NCBI GenBank assembly: GCA_016190755.1
Contig: JACPPY010000025.1
Location: 1-50,183, forward strand
DNA: 50,183 bases
Source of the DNA: Chloroflexota bacterium
Lineage (GTDB): Bacteria > Chloroflexota > Dehalococcoidia > JACPPY01
Direction of reading: 5' to 3'
Positions 9,170-19,867 of the stretch are shown here, in pieces; positions within the stretch are counted from its first letter, which is position 1, and each line of letters starts with the position of its first letter. Under the pieces are notes generated by a model. That model saw nothing but the letters and a program-made list of their open reading frames with translations, was not told the DNA's origin and made no database searches. The position numbers and the translations under genes were made by a program.

Positions 9170-9597
9170 GCTTACCCTCTTGCTGTGGGCACCGGTTCCC
9201 GAAGGTTGTTGACATAACACCACGCAAGGGGCTTTGTCCCTCGCCTCGAAATGCTCGACTTACAAACTTCGTAAGAACATCTCCCATATGCTATTCTACA
9301 ACGGTAAGCGCGGGGACTCCGCACGATGCCGTCCAATCCTTTGCGATTGGCCATGACAGAAGTATCAAATCAGCATGCTAACGCAGTCTTAGGTTGGAGT
9401 TGAAAATAGCGCTCAGGCACATGAGATTGAACAGGTTGCTAAGCGGGCTAGGTTGGATTGAATCAGGTTGGATCAGGTTTGACTTGTACTGGATGCCGGT
9501 TTATTTTGGGTTTCTACCCGACCAGAATTAGGTAAATACGTATTGCGAAGATATATCTTCATAGCTATAATTCCAGACAGGTGGTTATTACATTTCC

Positions 9598-10590
9598 ATG
9601 ACAACGCTTATCGCTATAAATACCAGAGATGCGGCGGTAATGGGAGCTGACAGCCTTGGAACTATGGTGAAGTCGTGGGTTGATCCCGATGACCTGGCCC
9701 AGTATTTCGATATGTCCAATGGCTGCAAGATAAGGCTGGGACCGGATGGCAGGCCTGTCCTCGGAGACCTGGCTCAGATAACTACGCGATGCCAGGAAGT
9801 CAGTTGCAGCCAGCTGACGAACGTAGACAAAATCTTCTCCCTGAGCCCGCTGGAGATGGGCGTTATGTGCGCTGGGTTGGCCTTCATAGGCGATCGATCG
9901 GTAAAGAGCCTCATCGCTGAGTTCAAGGCAAAAGATAGGACGTTCAAGTATAAGAATGGCGACTACACCCTGAAAGGGGTGGCGGAAAGGCTGCTTGCAT
10001 TCTTATGGGGCCATTATTCGGCATATTACAATGACGGGATGCATCCGGAGCTGGAGCTCATGCTCTGCGGCTATGACAAGGAACGATACACGCCAGGCAT
10101 GGTGCGCATCTACGTGCACTCGAACCGGGTGGTGGGACCGGACTATGACCTTTGTCTGTACATGGGTGGGCAGACCAGGGGAATACAGCGACTGGTCTTT
10201 GGCATCGATGTGGACAACAGGGTCCGGCTAATGGAGCGGGTTGATGAGTTGCTCAACAGGTACCACAAGCTCATTGGGGAACAGTTGGAAAAGCAAGGGA
10301 TAAAAGCCGAGCTAAAGCTTCCGGAGACCTTCGGCGATGAGTTGCGGCTCTTCAACAATTGGGAGCTGATTCGTATGCAGTCGAACTGGGGAGCTTTCTC
10401 AGAGCAAAACGCCATTGAGTGTGTAGATTTCTTGGTTAACCTGATGATTAACTCACAAAAATTCAGCACCGAAATGCAGTCGGTGGGTGGCGATGTCCAA
10501 ATAGCTATCATCAAGAAGGATTCCGGATTTACCTACATCTCGAAACGGCATTGGCGCCATCGCGAGAGCATAGTTCCTGCGAGGGACTGA
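9598..10590 (+). CDS. Proteasome-like Ntn-hydrolase (divergent T1-type peptidase)
   Basis: N-terminus M-TTLIAINTRDAAVMGADS with Thr1 and Asp17 (after Met removal), VDKIFSL and GVMCAGLAFIGDR downstream. Confidence 0.7.
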   Translation: MTTLIAINTRDAAVMGADSLGTMVKSWVDPDDLAQYFDMSNGCKIRLGPDGRPVLGDLAQITTRCQEVSCSQLTNVDKIFSLSPLEMGVMCAGLAFIGDRSVKSLIAEFKAKDRTFKYKNGDYTLKGVAERLLAFLWGHYSAYYNDGMHPELELMLCGYDKERYTPGMVRIYVHSNRVVGPDYDLCLYMGGQTRGIQRLVFGIDVDNRVRLMERVDELLNRYHKLIGEQLEKQGIKAELKLPETFGDELRLFNNWELIRMQSNWGAFSEQNAIECVDFLVNLMINSQKFSTEMQSVGGDVQIAIIKKDSGFTYISKRHWRHRESIVPARD

Positions 10591-10638
10591 GGGTTCATTC
10601 AAAAAGCGACGGTATTCTCAAATCACGAGCGCGTTGGG

Positions 10639-12825
10639 CTATTCCAGTGCGCTCTTTTCACACGTCATAGTCTTGAAGGCTTCGGAAATAGCCTGCACCT
10701 TGGGTCGTCTCAACAGAACGAGGCTACGCCCCGACACACGATATCTCTCGTCCGAAACAGGGATGCCCTGCCCTGTCGCGATATCAGGCACATTGCTGTC
10801 GAGGACGAGCTCCCACATACCGTCTCGCAGGAAGTCCGGGATAGCAAAATCGACCGAATCGTCATGCGAGTTGAGAATCAGAAGCAGTGAATCGTCACGT
10901 ATAGGCTCGCCTTCCAAATCAACGTCATCGGTCATGTCGCCGCTTAAAAAGATACCCATACATCGTAGCCACGAAGATTTCCAATCTTCGTCAGACATTT
11001 CCTGGCCATCGCAGCGAAGCCAGATGATATCTTTGATATCTTTACCCCTTATAGGACGCCCCTGAAAATACTTGCGTCGCCTGAGAACAGGACGTGCGCG
11101 CCGTAGCTGTATGATCCGGCGGGTGAACTCCAGGAGAGACTCTGCCTCCTCATCCAGATGCCAATCATACCAGTTGATTTCGTTATCCTGACAATAGCTG
11201 TTGTTGTTCCCTTTCTTGGTGCGGCCTATCTCGTCTCCGCCCAACAGCATCGGTACGCCTTGCGAAAGAAGCAGAGTTGCCAGGAAGTTGCGCTTTTGTT
11301 GCTCCCTCGCTCGCACAATGTTGGGGTCATCGGTTGGTCCTTCCACGCCATAGTTGTAGGAGATATTGTCATCTATCCCGTCTTTGTTATTCTCTCCGTT
11401 AGCCTCGTTGTGCTTGTGCTTATAACTCACAAGGTCGTTAAGTGTAAATCCATCATGAGCGGTAATGAAGTTAATACTGGCGAAGGGACCTCTTCCTGTA
11501 GCCTGGTACAGGTCGCTGCTGCCGCTGAGTCGATACGCGAGACGCGCTATCTGCCCGTCGTCGCTTCGCCAGTAATGCCTGACCGTGTCTCGATAATCGC
11601 CATTCCATTCCGCCCATAAGACAGGGAATTTGCCTACCTGATAGCCGCCGGTACCGATGTCCCACGGTTCGGCGATGAGCTTGACGCCGGACAGGATCGG
11701 ATCCTGGTATATGATATCGAAGAACGGAGATAGCATATCGACGTCGAAGAGACTTCTGGCCAGAGTTGAGGCCAGGTCGAAGCGAAAACCGTCCACATGC
11801 ATCTCAACAACCCAATATCGAAGGCTGTCCATGATCAGTTTGAGCACTTGAGGGTGACGGACGTTCAGTGTGTTGCCGGTGCCCGTGTAGTCCATGTAAT
11901 AACGCTTGTTCTCTGGCGACAGTTTGTAGTATGTCGAATTGTCAAGGCCGCGAAAGCTCAACGTAGGGCCGAGATGGTTGCCCTCCGAGGTGTGATTGAA
12001 CACTACATCTAGGATAACTTCAATGCCGACCTTGTGCAGAGCCCTCACCATGGACTTGAACTCTAACACCTGCTCTCCTCTATCACCATTGCTGGAGTAC
12101 TTCGCAGTCGGCGAAAAGAAATTCGTGGTGTTGTAGCCCCAGTGGTTTCTTAGCCCTCTATCGGCGAGGAATTTGTCGTCCAGATAGTCATGTACGGGCA
12201 TTAGCTCCACAGCAGTGATGCCGAGGTCTTTCAAATACTTCAACATCGGTGGGGAGGCCAGTCCGGAGTACGTGCCGCGCTTCTGAGGCGCAACTTGCTG
12301 GTTGAGCATGCTAAAGTCCTTAACATGGGTCTCGTAAATGACAGTGTCGTGCAATGGTACCCGCGGGGCGGGACAGTCTTCCCACGGGAACGCCGGATTC
12401 ACGACGACGCACTTAGGCATGCCCTGAGCATCATCTTCACTGTTCTGTGTTAGGTCCGCCTGCGGGTCACCCAATTGATAGCCGAACACCGGCGCGTTCC
12501 AGTCAACTGAGCCGGAAATCGCCTTGGCATACGGGTCTATGAGCAATTTTGCAGGGTTGAACCGCAGACCCTTCTCGACAACATAGGGGCCATGCGCTCG
12601 ATAGCCATACAATTGGCCGGGACGTACTTCGGGCAGGTACGCGTGCCAAACGAAGCCTTCTGCCTCGGGCAAAGAAACACACTCGACCTGTCTGCCTGAA
12701 TCAGCCGGGTCGAACAGGCACAGGTCCACCCTCTTGGCGCTCTCTGAGTAGACAGCGAAGTTGACGCCTTCGCCATCCCACGTTGCACCTAGGGGCTCAG
12801 CTTTGCCCGGCAATATTCGGGACAT
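10639..12825 (-). CDS. glgX: Glycogen debranching enzyme GlgX (GH13)
   Basis: [67 protein letters not shown]. Confidence 0.95.
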   Translation of the reverse strand: MSRILPGKAEPLGATWDGEGVNFAVYSESAKRVDLCLFDPADSGRQVECVSLPEAEGFVWHAYLPEVRPGQLYGYRAHGPYVVEKGLRFNPAKLLIDPYAKAISGSVDWNAPVFGYQLGDPQADLTQNSEDDAQGMPKCVVVNPAFPWEDCPAPRVPLHDTVIYETHVKDFSMLNQQVAPQKRGTYSGLASPPMLKYLKDLGITAVELMPVHDYLDDKFLADRGLRNHWGYNTTNFFSPTAKYSSNGDRGEQVLEFKSMVRALHKVGIEVILDVVFNHTSEGNHLGPTLSFRGLDNSTYYKLSPENKRYYMDYTGTGNTLNVRHPQVLKLIMDSLRYWVVEMHVDGFRFDLASTLARSLFDVDMLSPFFDIIYQDPILSGVKLIAEPWDIGTGGYQVGKFPVLWAEWNGDYRDTVRHYWRSDDGQIARLAYRLSGSSDLYQATGRGPFASINFITAHDGFTLNDLVSYKHKHNEANGENNKDGIDDNISYNYGVEGPTDDPNIVRAREQQKRNFLATLLLSQGVPMLLGGDEIGRTKKGNNNSYCQDNEINWYDWHLDEEAESLLEFTRRIIQLRRARPVLRRRKYFQGRPIRGKDIKDIIWLRCDGQEMSDEDWKSSWLRCMGIFLSGDMTDDVDLEGEPIRDDSLLLILNSHDDSVDFAIPDFLRDGMWELVLDSNVPDIATGQGIPVSDERYRVSGRSLVLLRRPKVQAISEAFKTMTCEKSALE

Positions 12826-13190
12826 TGGCGTACCTTCTCTCTACTTCATTTTATACCTGTCCAGGTATGTCATGATCCCGGCGCTTCGGAGTGTTACCAA
12901 GGCTGATGTTGTAACATGCGGAACCGCTAAAGCCTCCTCTACGAGAACCTAAGGGCAATTCCTAGCAGCGGTTAAGTGTCAACACGCATTCTGGCTAGAA
13001 GGGCAACGTTCGTATACTAAGACAGGGTACCAGACACTTCTGCGGAGGAACTGCGGCAAGAGCCAAATAGGTCTCGACGGAGAGGCCGCAAATTTTCGGC
13101 ACGTAGAATGATGCTTCTGAGGGAGGGGATGCCCGCCTTACGGTCGTTGTGAAGTTGGAAGGCCAACCGGTTAATGCCGATGCATCACCA

Positions 13191-13221
13191 GAAGAGTCGA
13201 AGACCACATCTTCGACTCTTC
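13191..13221. other. Perfect 13-bp stem-loop in a divergent intergenic region
   Basis: GAAGAGTCGAAGA-CCACA-TCTTCGACTCTTC. Confidence 0.85.
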
Positions 13222-13376
13222 GTGTTTAGCCGGCGGTGTCATCGCCTTGAGTAGCAATAGGCCTATCGCGATGGGTCCAAGAACGCAGTCGTTATCATGG
13301 AGAGATGAGATGCCCAAAGGCCGGAAAACGCCTTTAAACCCATCACCAGGAGAAACAGCCTGCTGTTGAATGGAAA

Positions 13377-14169
13377 ATGGAGCCAAAGCCCAAGCAAGAA
13401 GCAGATTGGTACAGGCCCAGCGACAGGCTTCAAGACAGGGTTGCGCTGGTTACGGGCGCCGACAGCGGGGATTGGCAGGGCCGTCGCCATACTCTTTGCC
13501 AGGGAAGGGGCTGATATCTCCATCGTTTACTACGATGAACATCAGGATGCCAAAGAAACAAAGAGGATGGTGGAACGAGAGGAGAGGCGCTGCATCCTCG
13601 CCTCGGGAGATGTCGCGGATGAGAGGTTTTGCCAGCAAGCTGTGCAGGAAACTGTTGACCGCCTCGGCAGGCTCGACATCTTGGTGAATAACGCTGGCAT
13701 TCATTTTCCGAAATAATCTATTGAGGAGATAACCACGGAGCAGCTCGACAGAACCTTCCGCGTGAATGTCTTTTCTATGTTTTACCTGACGAAGGCAGCA
13801 CTCAAACACATGAGCAAGGGTAGCACAATAGTAAACACAGCTTCGGTAACAGCGTACTTGGGCCACCAGACGCTCATCGACTACGCATCAACCAAGGGCG
13901 CCGTCGTCACATTCACGCGTTCCCTCTCCAGGTCACTTGAGGACAAAGGAATAAGGGTCAATGCTGTGGTTCCTGGTCCTGTCTGGACACCGCTGATAAC
14001 TAGCTTCCCGGCAGAGAAGGTAGCCAAATTCGGGGAAGATACCCCGATGGACCGTGCCGGACAACCTGAAGAGATCGCCCCATGTTATGTGTTCCTGGCT
14101 TCCAGGGAGTCATCATACATATCAGGGCAAGTGCTGCATCTGAATGGAGGAAGGATAGTAAACGGATAA
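13377..14169 (+). pseudogene. SDR-family oxidoreductase (general stress protein 39/YdaD-like) with frameshift and in-frame stop
   Basis: Frame from ATG 13377: MEPKPKQEADWYRPSDRLQDRVALVTGADSG; shift at G-run 13467-13470; TAA at 13714-13716; then SIEEITTEQLDRTFRVNVFSMFYLTKAALKHM... Confidence 0.88.
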
Positions 14170-14211
14170 CCCGAGAAGCCAAACGCCATATGAAAGAGAA
14201 AAGGAGGGGAA

Positions 14212-14661
14212 ATGACTTACGAGCTTTTGGATTTGCTCCACCAGGAGCACCTGAAAGTGAAGAGCACCCTGGACCAACTAAAGATGGCGACGCACGGCTC
14301 GCCTCAACAGAAAGAGGAGTTGTTCAACAACCTGAAGCGCGATCTTACCCCGCATTTCAGGGGCGAGGAACAATTCCTTTATCCTGCCTTACAGCAAAAA
14401 GTTGAGTCACGGCAAGACGCCCTTGAGTCATTCGAGGAGCACCATGCAGCCAAGCTCGTGTTGAATGAGCTTGATACGACGCCAATTGGTGAGGAACGAT
14501 GGGCGGCCAAAGTGAGCGTGCTGAAGGATATGGTGGACCATCACTTCAAAGAGGAGGAGGACAAGATATTCGAAGATGCGAGAAAGTACCTGACAGAAGA
14601 TCAGATGAGAGACATAATGCAGAACTACCAGAGCGAAAAATCACAGATGGGAAGGAGTTAA
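14212..14661 (+). CDS. Hemerythrin-like (HHE) domain protein
   Basis: LLHQEHLKVKSTLDQL, FRGEEQFLYPAL, FEEHHAAKLVLNEL, HHFKEEEDKIF. Confidence 0.88.
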   Translation: MTYELLDLLHQEHLKVKSTLDQLKMATHGSPQQKEELFNNLKRDLTPHFRGEEQFLYPALQQKVESRQDALESFEEHHAAKLVLNELDTTPIGEERWAAKVSVLKDMVDHHFKEEEDKIFEDARKYLTEDQMRDIMQNYQSEKSQMGRS

Positions 14662-14682
14662 ATCTGGAAAGGAGAGGATGGT

Positions 14683-14919
14683 ATGCCGAAGGAAAAGAGC
14701 ACAGGGGACTTGCCGGAAACAGTAAAGGAAAAACTTCCCGCGCATGCACAAGAGATCTATCTCAAGGCGCACAACAAGGCCCTGGAGGAGTACAAGGACC
14801 CTGAGAAACGTAGAGGGAGCGAGTCTCTAGAAGAAACGGCGCACAAAGTGGCATGGGCAGCGGTAGAGCAGGAGTACACCAAGAACGACAAGGGAGAGTG
14901 GGTGAAGAAAAATAAATAA
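14683..14919 (+). CDS. ChaB-family protein
   Basis: LPETVKEKLPAHAQEIYLKAHNKALEEY...AHKVAWAAVEQEY. Confidence 0.92.
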   Translation: MPKEKSTGDLPETVKEKLPAHAQEIYLKAHNKALEEYKDPEKRRGSESLEETAHKVAWAAVEQEYTKNDKGEWVKKNK

Positions 14920-14930
14920 GGGAGGTCGAC

Positions 14931-15086
14931 ATGCTAGGGACGATCCTGATAATCATACTTATCCTGTTGCTACTAGGACTCGTACCCGCGTGGCCGTACA
15001 GCCGAGGTTGGGGATACTGGCCTGGAGGCATCGTCGGGCTACTCTTGATCATCGTGATCATCCTCCTGGTATTGGGAGCGTTCTGA
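14931..15086 (+). CDS. DUF3309-like 51-aa small membrane protein (not in supplied ORF track)
   Basis: MLGTILIIILILLLLGLVPAWPYSRGWGYWPGGIVGLLLIIVIILLVLGAF; preceded by GGGAGG. Confidence 0.8.
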   Translation: MLGTILIIILILLLLGLVPAWPYSRGWGYWPGGIVGLLLIIVIILLVLGAF

Positions 15087-15157
15087 TCACGGCACACAGG
15101 ACTCTTCCAATTAGCGACACATGCTGGAGAAAGGTCTGAACAAGAAGGAGGCAAATA

Positions 15158-15361
15158 ATGAACAAGGGCACTCTCAAGGGGAACTGGAAGGAACTGAAGG
15201 GCCTTGCCAAAGAGAGATGGGGAAAGCTGACCGATGATGATCTCAAAGTGGTAGACGGCCAGTACGATCAGCTTGTGGGCCGTATACAGAAGAGGTATGG
15301 GGCAAATAAGGAAGAGGCGCAGAAAATGGTGGACGAATGGCAGATGCCCGCGCGGAGGTAG
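15158..15361 (+). CDS. CsbD-family stress protein
   Basis: MNKGTLKGNWKELKGLAKERWGKLTDDDLKVVDG. Confidence 0.93.
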   Translation: MNKGTLKGNWKELKGLAKERWGKLTDDDLKVVDGQYDQLVGRIQKRYGANKEEAQKMVDEWQMPARR

Positions 15362-15586
15362 AACCAGAACTCTGCCTGGATGATAACCCGTCGACATAAG
15401 GCTTATCGCCCAGACAATGCGATATCCGACACTGGCTGTCCAAGTGCCATCACCTGGATAGCTGCTGTAAGTCATGCTATGCAACTGGAGGCATATATTC
15501 GTAGCCTGTCTCACGGGCTGCAAAGGCATCTGACCTGCTTCTTATAATATAGGCCACCGGACTTCTAGCAAAGGGGGAATGGCGGG

Positions 15587-17497
15587 ATGAGCCTGACCCA
15601 AAATACCTCTCCACGCCGAATGCCCATTGGAGCGGAACTGCTCGGAAAAGGAGAGGTCAGCTTCAGAGTGTGGGCACCAGACTCCAAGAAGGTCGTGGTG
15701 GTATTAGAAGGTGGCACAGGGCGAGTCACAAGCTCTCGCCACGAACTGAGCCCGGAGAACAATGGGTATTTCTCCAGAATTGTCGCCGGCATTTCCAGTC
15801 GTACGCTGTATCGATTTCTCTTGGACGAAGAGGAAGAACTGCTGCCTGATCCGGCGTCGCGTTTTCAACCCCAGGGACCGTTTGGACCATCGGAGATTGT
15901 TGATCCCGGCGAATTCCGTTGGACTGATGCCGCCTGGAAGGGAATTGGCATTGAGGGGCAGGTCATATACGAGATGCACATCGGCACATTTACGCCGGAG
16001 GGGACGTGGGAAGGCGCGAGACAACAGCTGGCGTCACTGGCCGAGACCGGCATCACATTGCTGGAAGTCATGCCGGTAGCTGACTTCCCAGGAAAATTTG
16101 GGTGGGGGTACGATGGAGTCAACCTTTTTGCTCCGACTCGACTTTACGGCACACCCGATGATATGCGGCGCTTCGTTGACTCTGCCCATAGCCTGGGCCT
16201 GGGAGTGCTACTGGACGTAGTCTACAACCATGTCGGTAGCTTTGGCAGCCATTTGCACAAATACGCCAAGTCCTATTTCCACCAGGCTCGTCAGACCGAC
16301 TGGGGAGAGGCTATTAACTACGACGGTCAGGACAGCGGCCCTGTGCGTGAATACTTCATTTCGAACGCCGCCTACTGGATAGAAGAATTTCACCTGGATG
16401 GGCTGCGCCTGGATGCCGCGCAAACCATATATGATACGTCTCCCGAACACATCATCGCCGCCATATGCCGCCGGGCGCGCAACGCGGCCGGTAAGAGGCA
16501 CGTCATCGTCGCCGCCGAGAATGAGCCGCAGGACGTGAAGTTGATAGCCACGGTGGAGAAGGGGGGCTACGGCTGTGATGCCATCTGGAATGACGATTTC
16601 CACCACACGGCCACGGTAACGCTTACAGGACGCAGGGAGGCGTACTACATGGACTATCTCGGCAACCCCCAGGAGTTGATATCCTGTATCAAGAGAGGCT
16701 ATCTGTATCAGGGACAACGGTACAATTGGCAAAGGAAACGGCGTGGCACCGCGGCACTAAACATACGGCCAGCCAGGTTCATCCATTTCCTCCAGAACCA
16801 TGACCAGATCGCTAATTCAGCCTGCGGGCTTCGTTATCAATACCTGACCAGTCCAGGCCGCTACAGGGCCATGACCGCACTGCTCTTGCTTAGTCCTGAG
16901 ACACCGCTTCTTTTTCAAGGCCAGGAGTTCGCGGCGTCAAGCCCCTTCGTCTTCTTCTCAGATATGCCAGGCGAGATCGCCGCATTGGTCCGGCAAGGCC
17001 GCAACAAATTTCTGAGCCAGTTCCCTAGCCTGGCAGACCCAGATATGCTTTCGCGGATTCCTGATCCCGGGGACATCAGCAGTTTTTGCCGCTGCAAGCT
17101 CGATTTATCTGAGCGAGGCAAACACGCCAAAGACCATGCTTTTTACCGCGACCTACTGAGATTAAGACGGGAAGACCCTGTTTTTCGCAGCCAGCGTCAA
17201 GGAGATGTTGACGGAGCTGTAATTGGACCGCAGGCCTTTCTTCTGCGCTATTTTGGCCAGAATGGCGATGACCGCTTGGTAGTGTTCAACTTCGGACGAG
17301 ATTTGGAGTTGTGGCACGTCCCAGAACCGCTTTTGGCGCCACCTGAGAATGCCCGCTGGAACCTGGTATGGTCCAGTGAATCGCCGGTTTACGGCGGCTC
17401 CGGCGCGCTTTCACCGGAAGATGGGGAAGGCAATTGGCGGATTATGGGCGAAACCGCATCGGTACTAAAGGGTGTGAAGGGGACTGCCCAGGCATGA
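15587..17497 (+). CDS. treZ: Malto-oligosyltrehalose trehalohydrolase
   Basis: VIYEMHIGTFTPEGT, GVLLDVVYNHVG, LDGLRLDAAQTI, FLQNHDQIANSA. Confidence 0.93.
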   Translation: MSLTQNTSPRRMPIGAELLGKGEVSFRVWAPDSKKVVVVLEGGTGRVTSSRHELSPENNGYFSRIVAGISSRTLYRFLLDEEEELLPDPASRFQPQGPFGPSEIVDPGEFRWTDAAWKGIGIEGQVIYEMHIGTFTPEGTWEGARQQLASLAETGITLLEVMPVADFPGKFGWGYDGVNLFAPTRLYGTPDDMRRFVDSAHSLGLGVLLDVVYNHVGSFGSHLHKYAKSYFHQARQTDWGEAINYDGQDSGPVREYFISNAAYWIEEFHLDGLRLDAAQTIYDTSPEHIIAAICRRARNAAGKRHVIVAAENEPQDVKLIATVEKGGYGCDAIWNDDFHHTATVTLTGRREAYYMDYLGNPQELISCIKRGYLYQGQRYNWQRKRRGTAALNIRPARFIHFLQNHDQIANSACGLRYQYLTSPGRYRAMTALLLLSPETPLLFQGQEFAASSPFVFFSDMPGEIAALVRQGRNKFLSQFPSLADPDMLSRIPDPGDISSFCRCKLDLSERGKHAKDHAFYRDLLRLRREDPVFRSQRQGDVDGAVIGPQAFLLRYFGQNGDDRLVVFNFGRDLELWHVPEPLLAPPENARWNLVWSSESPVYGGSGALSPEDGEGNWRIMGETASVLKGVKGTAQA

Positions 17498-17498
17498 A

Positions 17499-19547
17499 AT
17501 GATTGGTTACCTGAAACGGACCATACCTTGGGTGGATGCTGAGACAGCGGACCATGAGCAGCTCATCACTCGCGAGTGGCTGGTGACGAACGGATTGGGA
17601 GGATATGCCTCCGGCACCGTATCCGGAGTGATCAGCCGGCGGTACCATGGCCTCCTGGTTGCTGCTTTGCCCAGTCCCTTCGGCAGAATGGTAATGCTGA
17701 ACAGCGTCCTGGAATACGTCAAGTTCGCGGATGGCAGCATTGTTCAAATTACAGGAGAAGAGAGATCAGCCTGCGCTCTGCAAATGCGAGGTGCATGCTT
17801 CCTGACAGACTTCAGCCTCGAAATGGGCCTGCCGGTGTGGCGCTATCATATGAACGATGTCGTAATTGAGAAACGAGTGCTGCTTCGCTACCGGCAAAAC
17901 ACGGTTCAGGTAAGTTATCGTATCTTTGGCAAGACACCGGTCCAACTGGACTTGCGTCCCTGTCTGAATTTTCGGCCCCACAATGAGCCGCTAAACGGGT
18001 CAGGGAATATCGTCTACTCAGTTGTTCTGTTGGATGATTTCTACGAGATATCGCGCGGCCTGGGCTCTCCAGTATTGCGGATGGCCACTCAAGGTCAGGG
18101 CGCGTCATTTGTTGCGAGCAGGACTACTATCGAAGGGCTGATATATCGTGTGGAGGAAAGCCTGGGTTATGAAGGCAGGGAGAACCTGTGGAGCCCCGGG
18201 TATTTTACTGTTCATTTATCGCCCGGTAACGAGGTGATACTGATCGCATCCACAGAGTCTGCTGACGTACTCCGCGCCCTTTCTCCAAATGAGTCACTGA
18301 GCGCAGAGCTCAGCCGCCGAAATATGTTGCTCGGCATCTCGCGCCCCGAGATGAAAGAGGGACCCGGGGCCGAAATTGTACTTGCTGCCGACCAGTTTGT
18401 TGTTACTCCGGTAACCAGGCAACACGATACGGCGCGTATCAATGCCCGGGGCGATGAGGCGCGCACTGTGATCGCTGGTTACCATTGGTTCACAGATTGG
18501 GGAAGGGATACGATGATCAGCCTGGAAGGGTTGACGCTGCTCACCGGCAGGTATGCAGAGGCCGGCTGGATCCTGCGGACTTTCGGCACACATATTCGAG
18601 ATGGGCTTATCCCGAATATGTTTCCCGAGGGCATGGAAGAGGGGCGTTACCATACGGCAGATGCGACATTGTGGTTTTTTCACGCAGTAGAACGGTATCT
18701 TCAGGTCACGAATGACCGAACAACACTGAGGTTCCTTCTACCCAAGCTGCTAGGAATAATCGAGTGCCATATGCGTGGCACCCGGTTCGGCATTCGCGTC
18801 GATCCGGTGGATGGGCTCCTCACCCAGGGTACAAAAGACTTTCCTCTCACCTGGATGGACGCGAAGGTCGGGGACTGGATCGTAACACCTAGGAGGGGCA
18901 AAGCGGTGGAGATCAACGCTTTATGGTATAACGCCCTACGCCTGGCAGAAGGTTGGTGCCGTCTGGAAGGGAAGAACAGAGAGGCCGATATCCTGTCGCA
19001 GCACGCCGACCAGGCTAAAGAATCATTCAACAGGCGATTCTGGTATGAAAATGGCGGGTATTTGTACGATGTGGTTGACGGTGAGAAGGGCGACGACCCA
19101 TCGTGCCGTCCAAATCAGGTCTTGGCTATCTCTCTGCCACACGCCGTCCTGGACAGGGCCATGTGGGAACCAGTGATTAAGGTTGTCGCCGAGAAGCTTC
19201 TGACGCCGGTCGGGCTGCGCTCCCTTGCTCCCGGGAGTCCTGGGTACCGGCCGACCTACTTCGGTGATATCAGGTCTCGTGATGCAGCTTACCATCAGGG
19301 CACTGTCTGGCCCTGGTTGATAGGGCCTTTCATCGATGCCTGGCTCAAGCTTCATCCCGGGGACAAGCGAGGCGCCAGGAAACTGCTTGACGGCTTTCTG
19401 CCACATCTGAACGAGGCCTGTATCGGCTCAATAAGCGAAGTATTCGACGCCGAGCAGCCTTTTACTGCCCGAGGTTGCATATCTCAGGCGTGGAGCGTAG
19501 CCGAATTCCTGCGCTGCTGGTTCAATACGGCGGACTCCCAGCCATGA
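17499..19547 (+). CDS. Amylo-alpha-1,6-glucosidase (GH133-type glycogen debranching enzyme)
   Basis: WLVTNGLGGYASGTVSGVISRRYHGLLVA, GYHWFTDWGRDTMISLEGL, YHQGTVWPWLIGPF. Confidence 0.93.
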   Translation: MIGYLKRTIPWVDAETADHEQLITREWLVTNGLGGYASGTVSGVISRRYHGLLVAALPSPFGRMVMLNSVLEYVKFADGSIVQITGEERSACALQMRGACFLTDFSLEMGLPVWRYHMNDVVIEKRVLLRYRQNTVQVSYRIFGKTPVQLDLRPCLNFRPHNEPLNGSGNIVYSVVLLDDFYEISRGLGSPVLRMATQGQGASFVASRTTIEGLIYRVEESLGYEGRENLWSPGYFTVHLSPGNEVILIASTESADVLRALSPNESLSAELSRRNMLLGISRPEMKEGPGAEIVLAADQFVVTPVTRQHDTARINARGDEARTVIAGYHWFTDWGRDTMISLEGLTLLTGRYAEAGWILRTFGTHIRDGLIPNMFPEGMEEGRYHTADATLWFFHAVERYLQVTNDRTTLRFLLPKLLGIIECHMRGTRFGIRVDPVDGLLTQGTKDFPLTWMDAKVGDWIVTPRRGKAVEINALWYNALRLAEGWCRLEGKNREADILSQHADQAKESFNRRFWYENGGYLYDVVDGEKGDDPSCRPNQVLAISLPHAVLDRAMWEPVIKVVAEKLLTPVGLRSLAPGSPGYRPTYFGDIRSRDAAYHQGTVWPWLIGPFIDAWLKLHPGDKRGARKLLDGFLPHLNEACIGSISEVFDAEQPFTARGCISQAWSVAEFLRCWFNTADSQP

Positions 19548-19591
19548 ACTACTCTCCCGGCACTACAGGACCCCTACCGTTCGGTACAAAG

Positions 19592-19867
19592 CTACTTTTT
19601 TTCCTTTTCGCCTTCTTCGTGGCGCTGGCGCCAGCCTCTTCTTCGGAGACGCCTGATGAAAGCGCTCAGGACAATAAGGGGCTTAATGGCATCCGCGATG
19701 GATGTTACAACCGCCTGCGCAGTCGTTGCCGTGTTCTTCACAGCATTTATTACACGGTTTACCTTCTTGTAGAGTAGGAATGACCCAACTGCAATCCCGA
19801 TGAACAGAAAGATCATCAACAGACCGGCGACAATGATAACTATGTCTCTTATGGTTTCGATGACCAT
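19592..19867 (-). CDS. Small single-TM protein
   Basis: N-terminal hydrophobic helix followed by a basic tail. Confidence 0.5.
   Translation of the reverse strand: MVIETIRDIVIIVAGLLMIFLFIGIAVGSFLLYKKVNRVINAVKNTATTAQAVVTSIADAIKPLIVLSAFIRRLRRRGWRQRHEEGEKEKK

Noticed and set aside
13120-13190. Resemblance of CCGGTTAATGCCGATGC to a TPP-riboswitch segment
   Set aside because: The expected CTGAGA-containing partner motif and overall architecture are not present; kept only as a generic structured region
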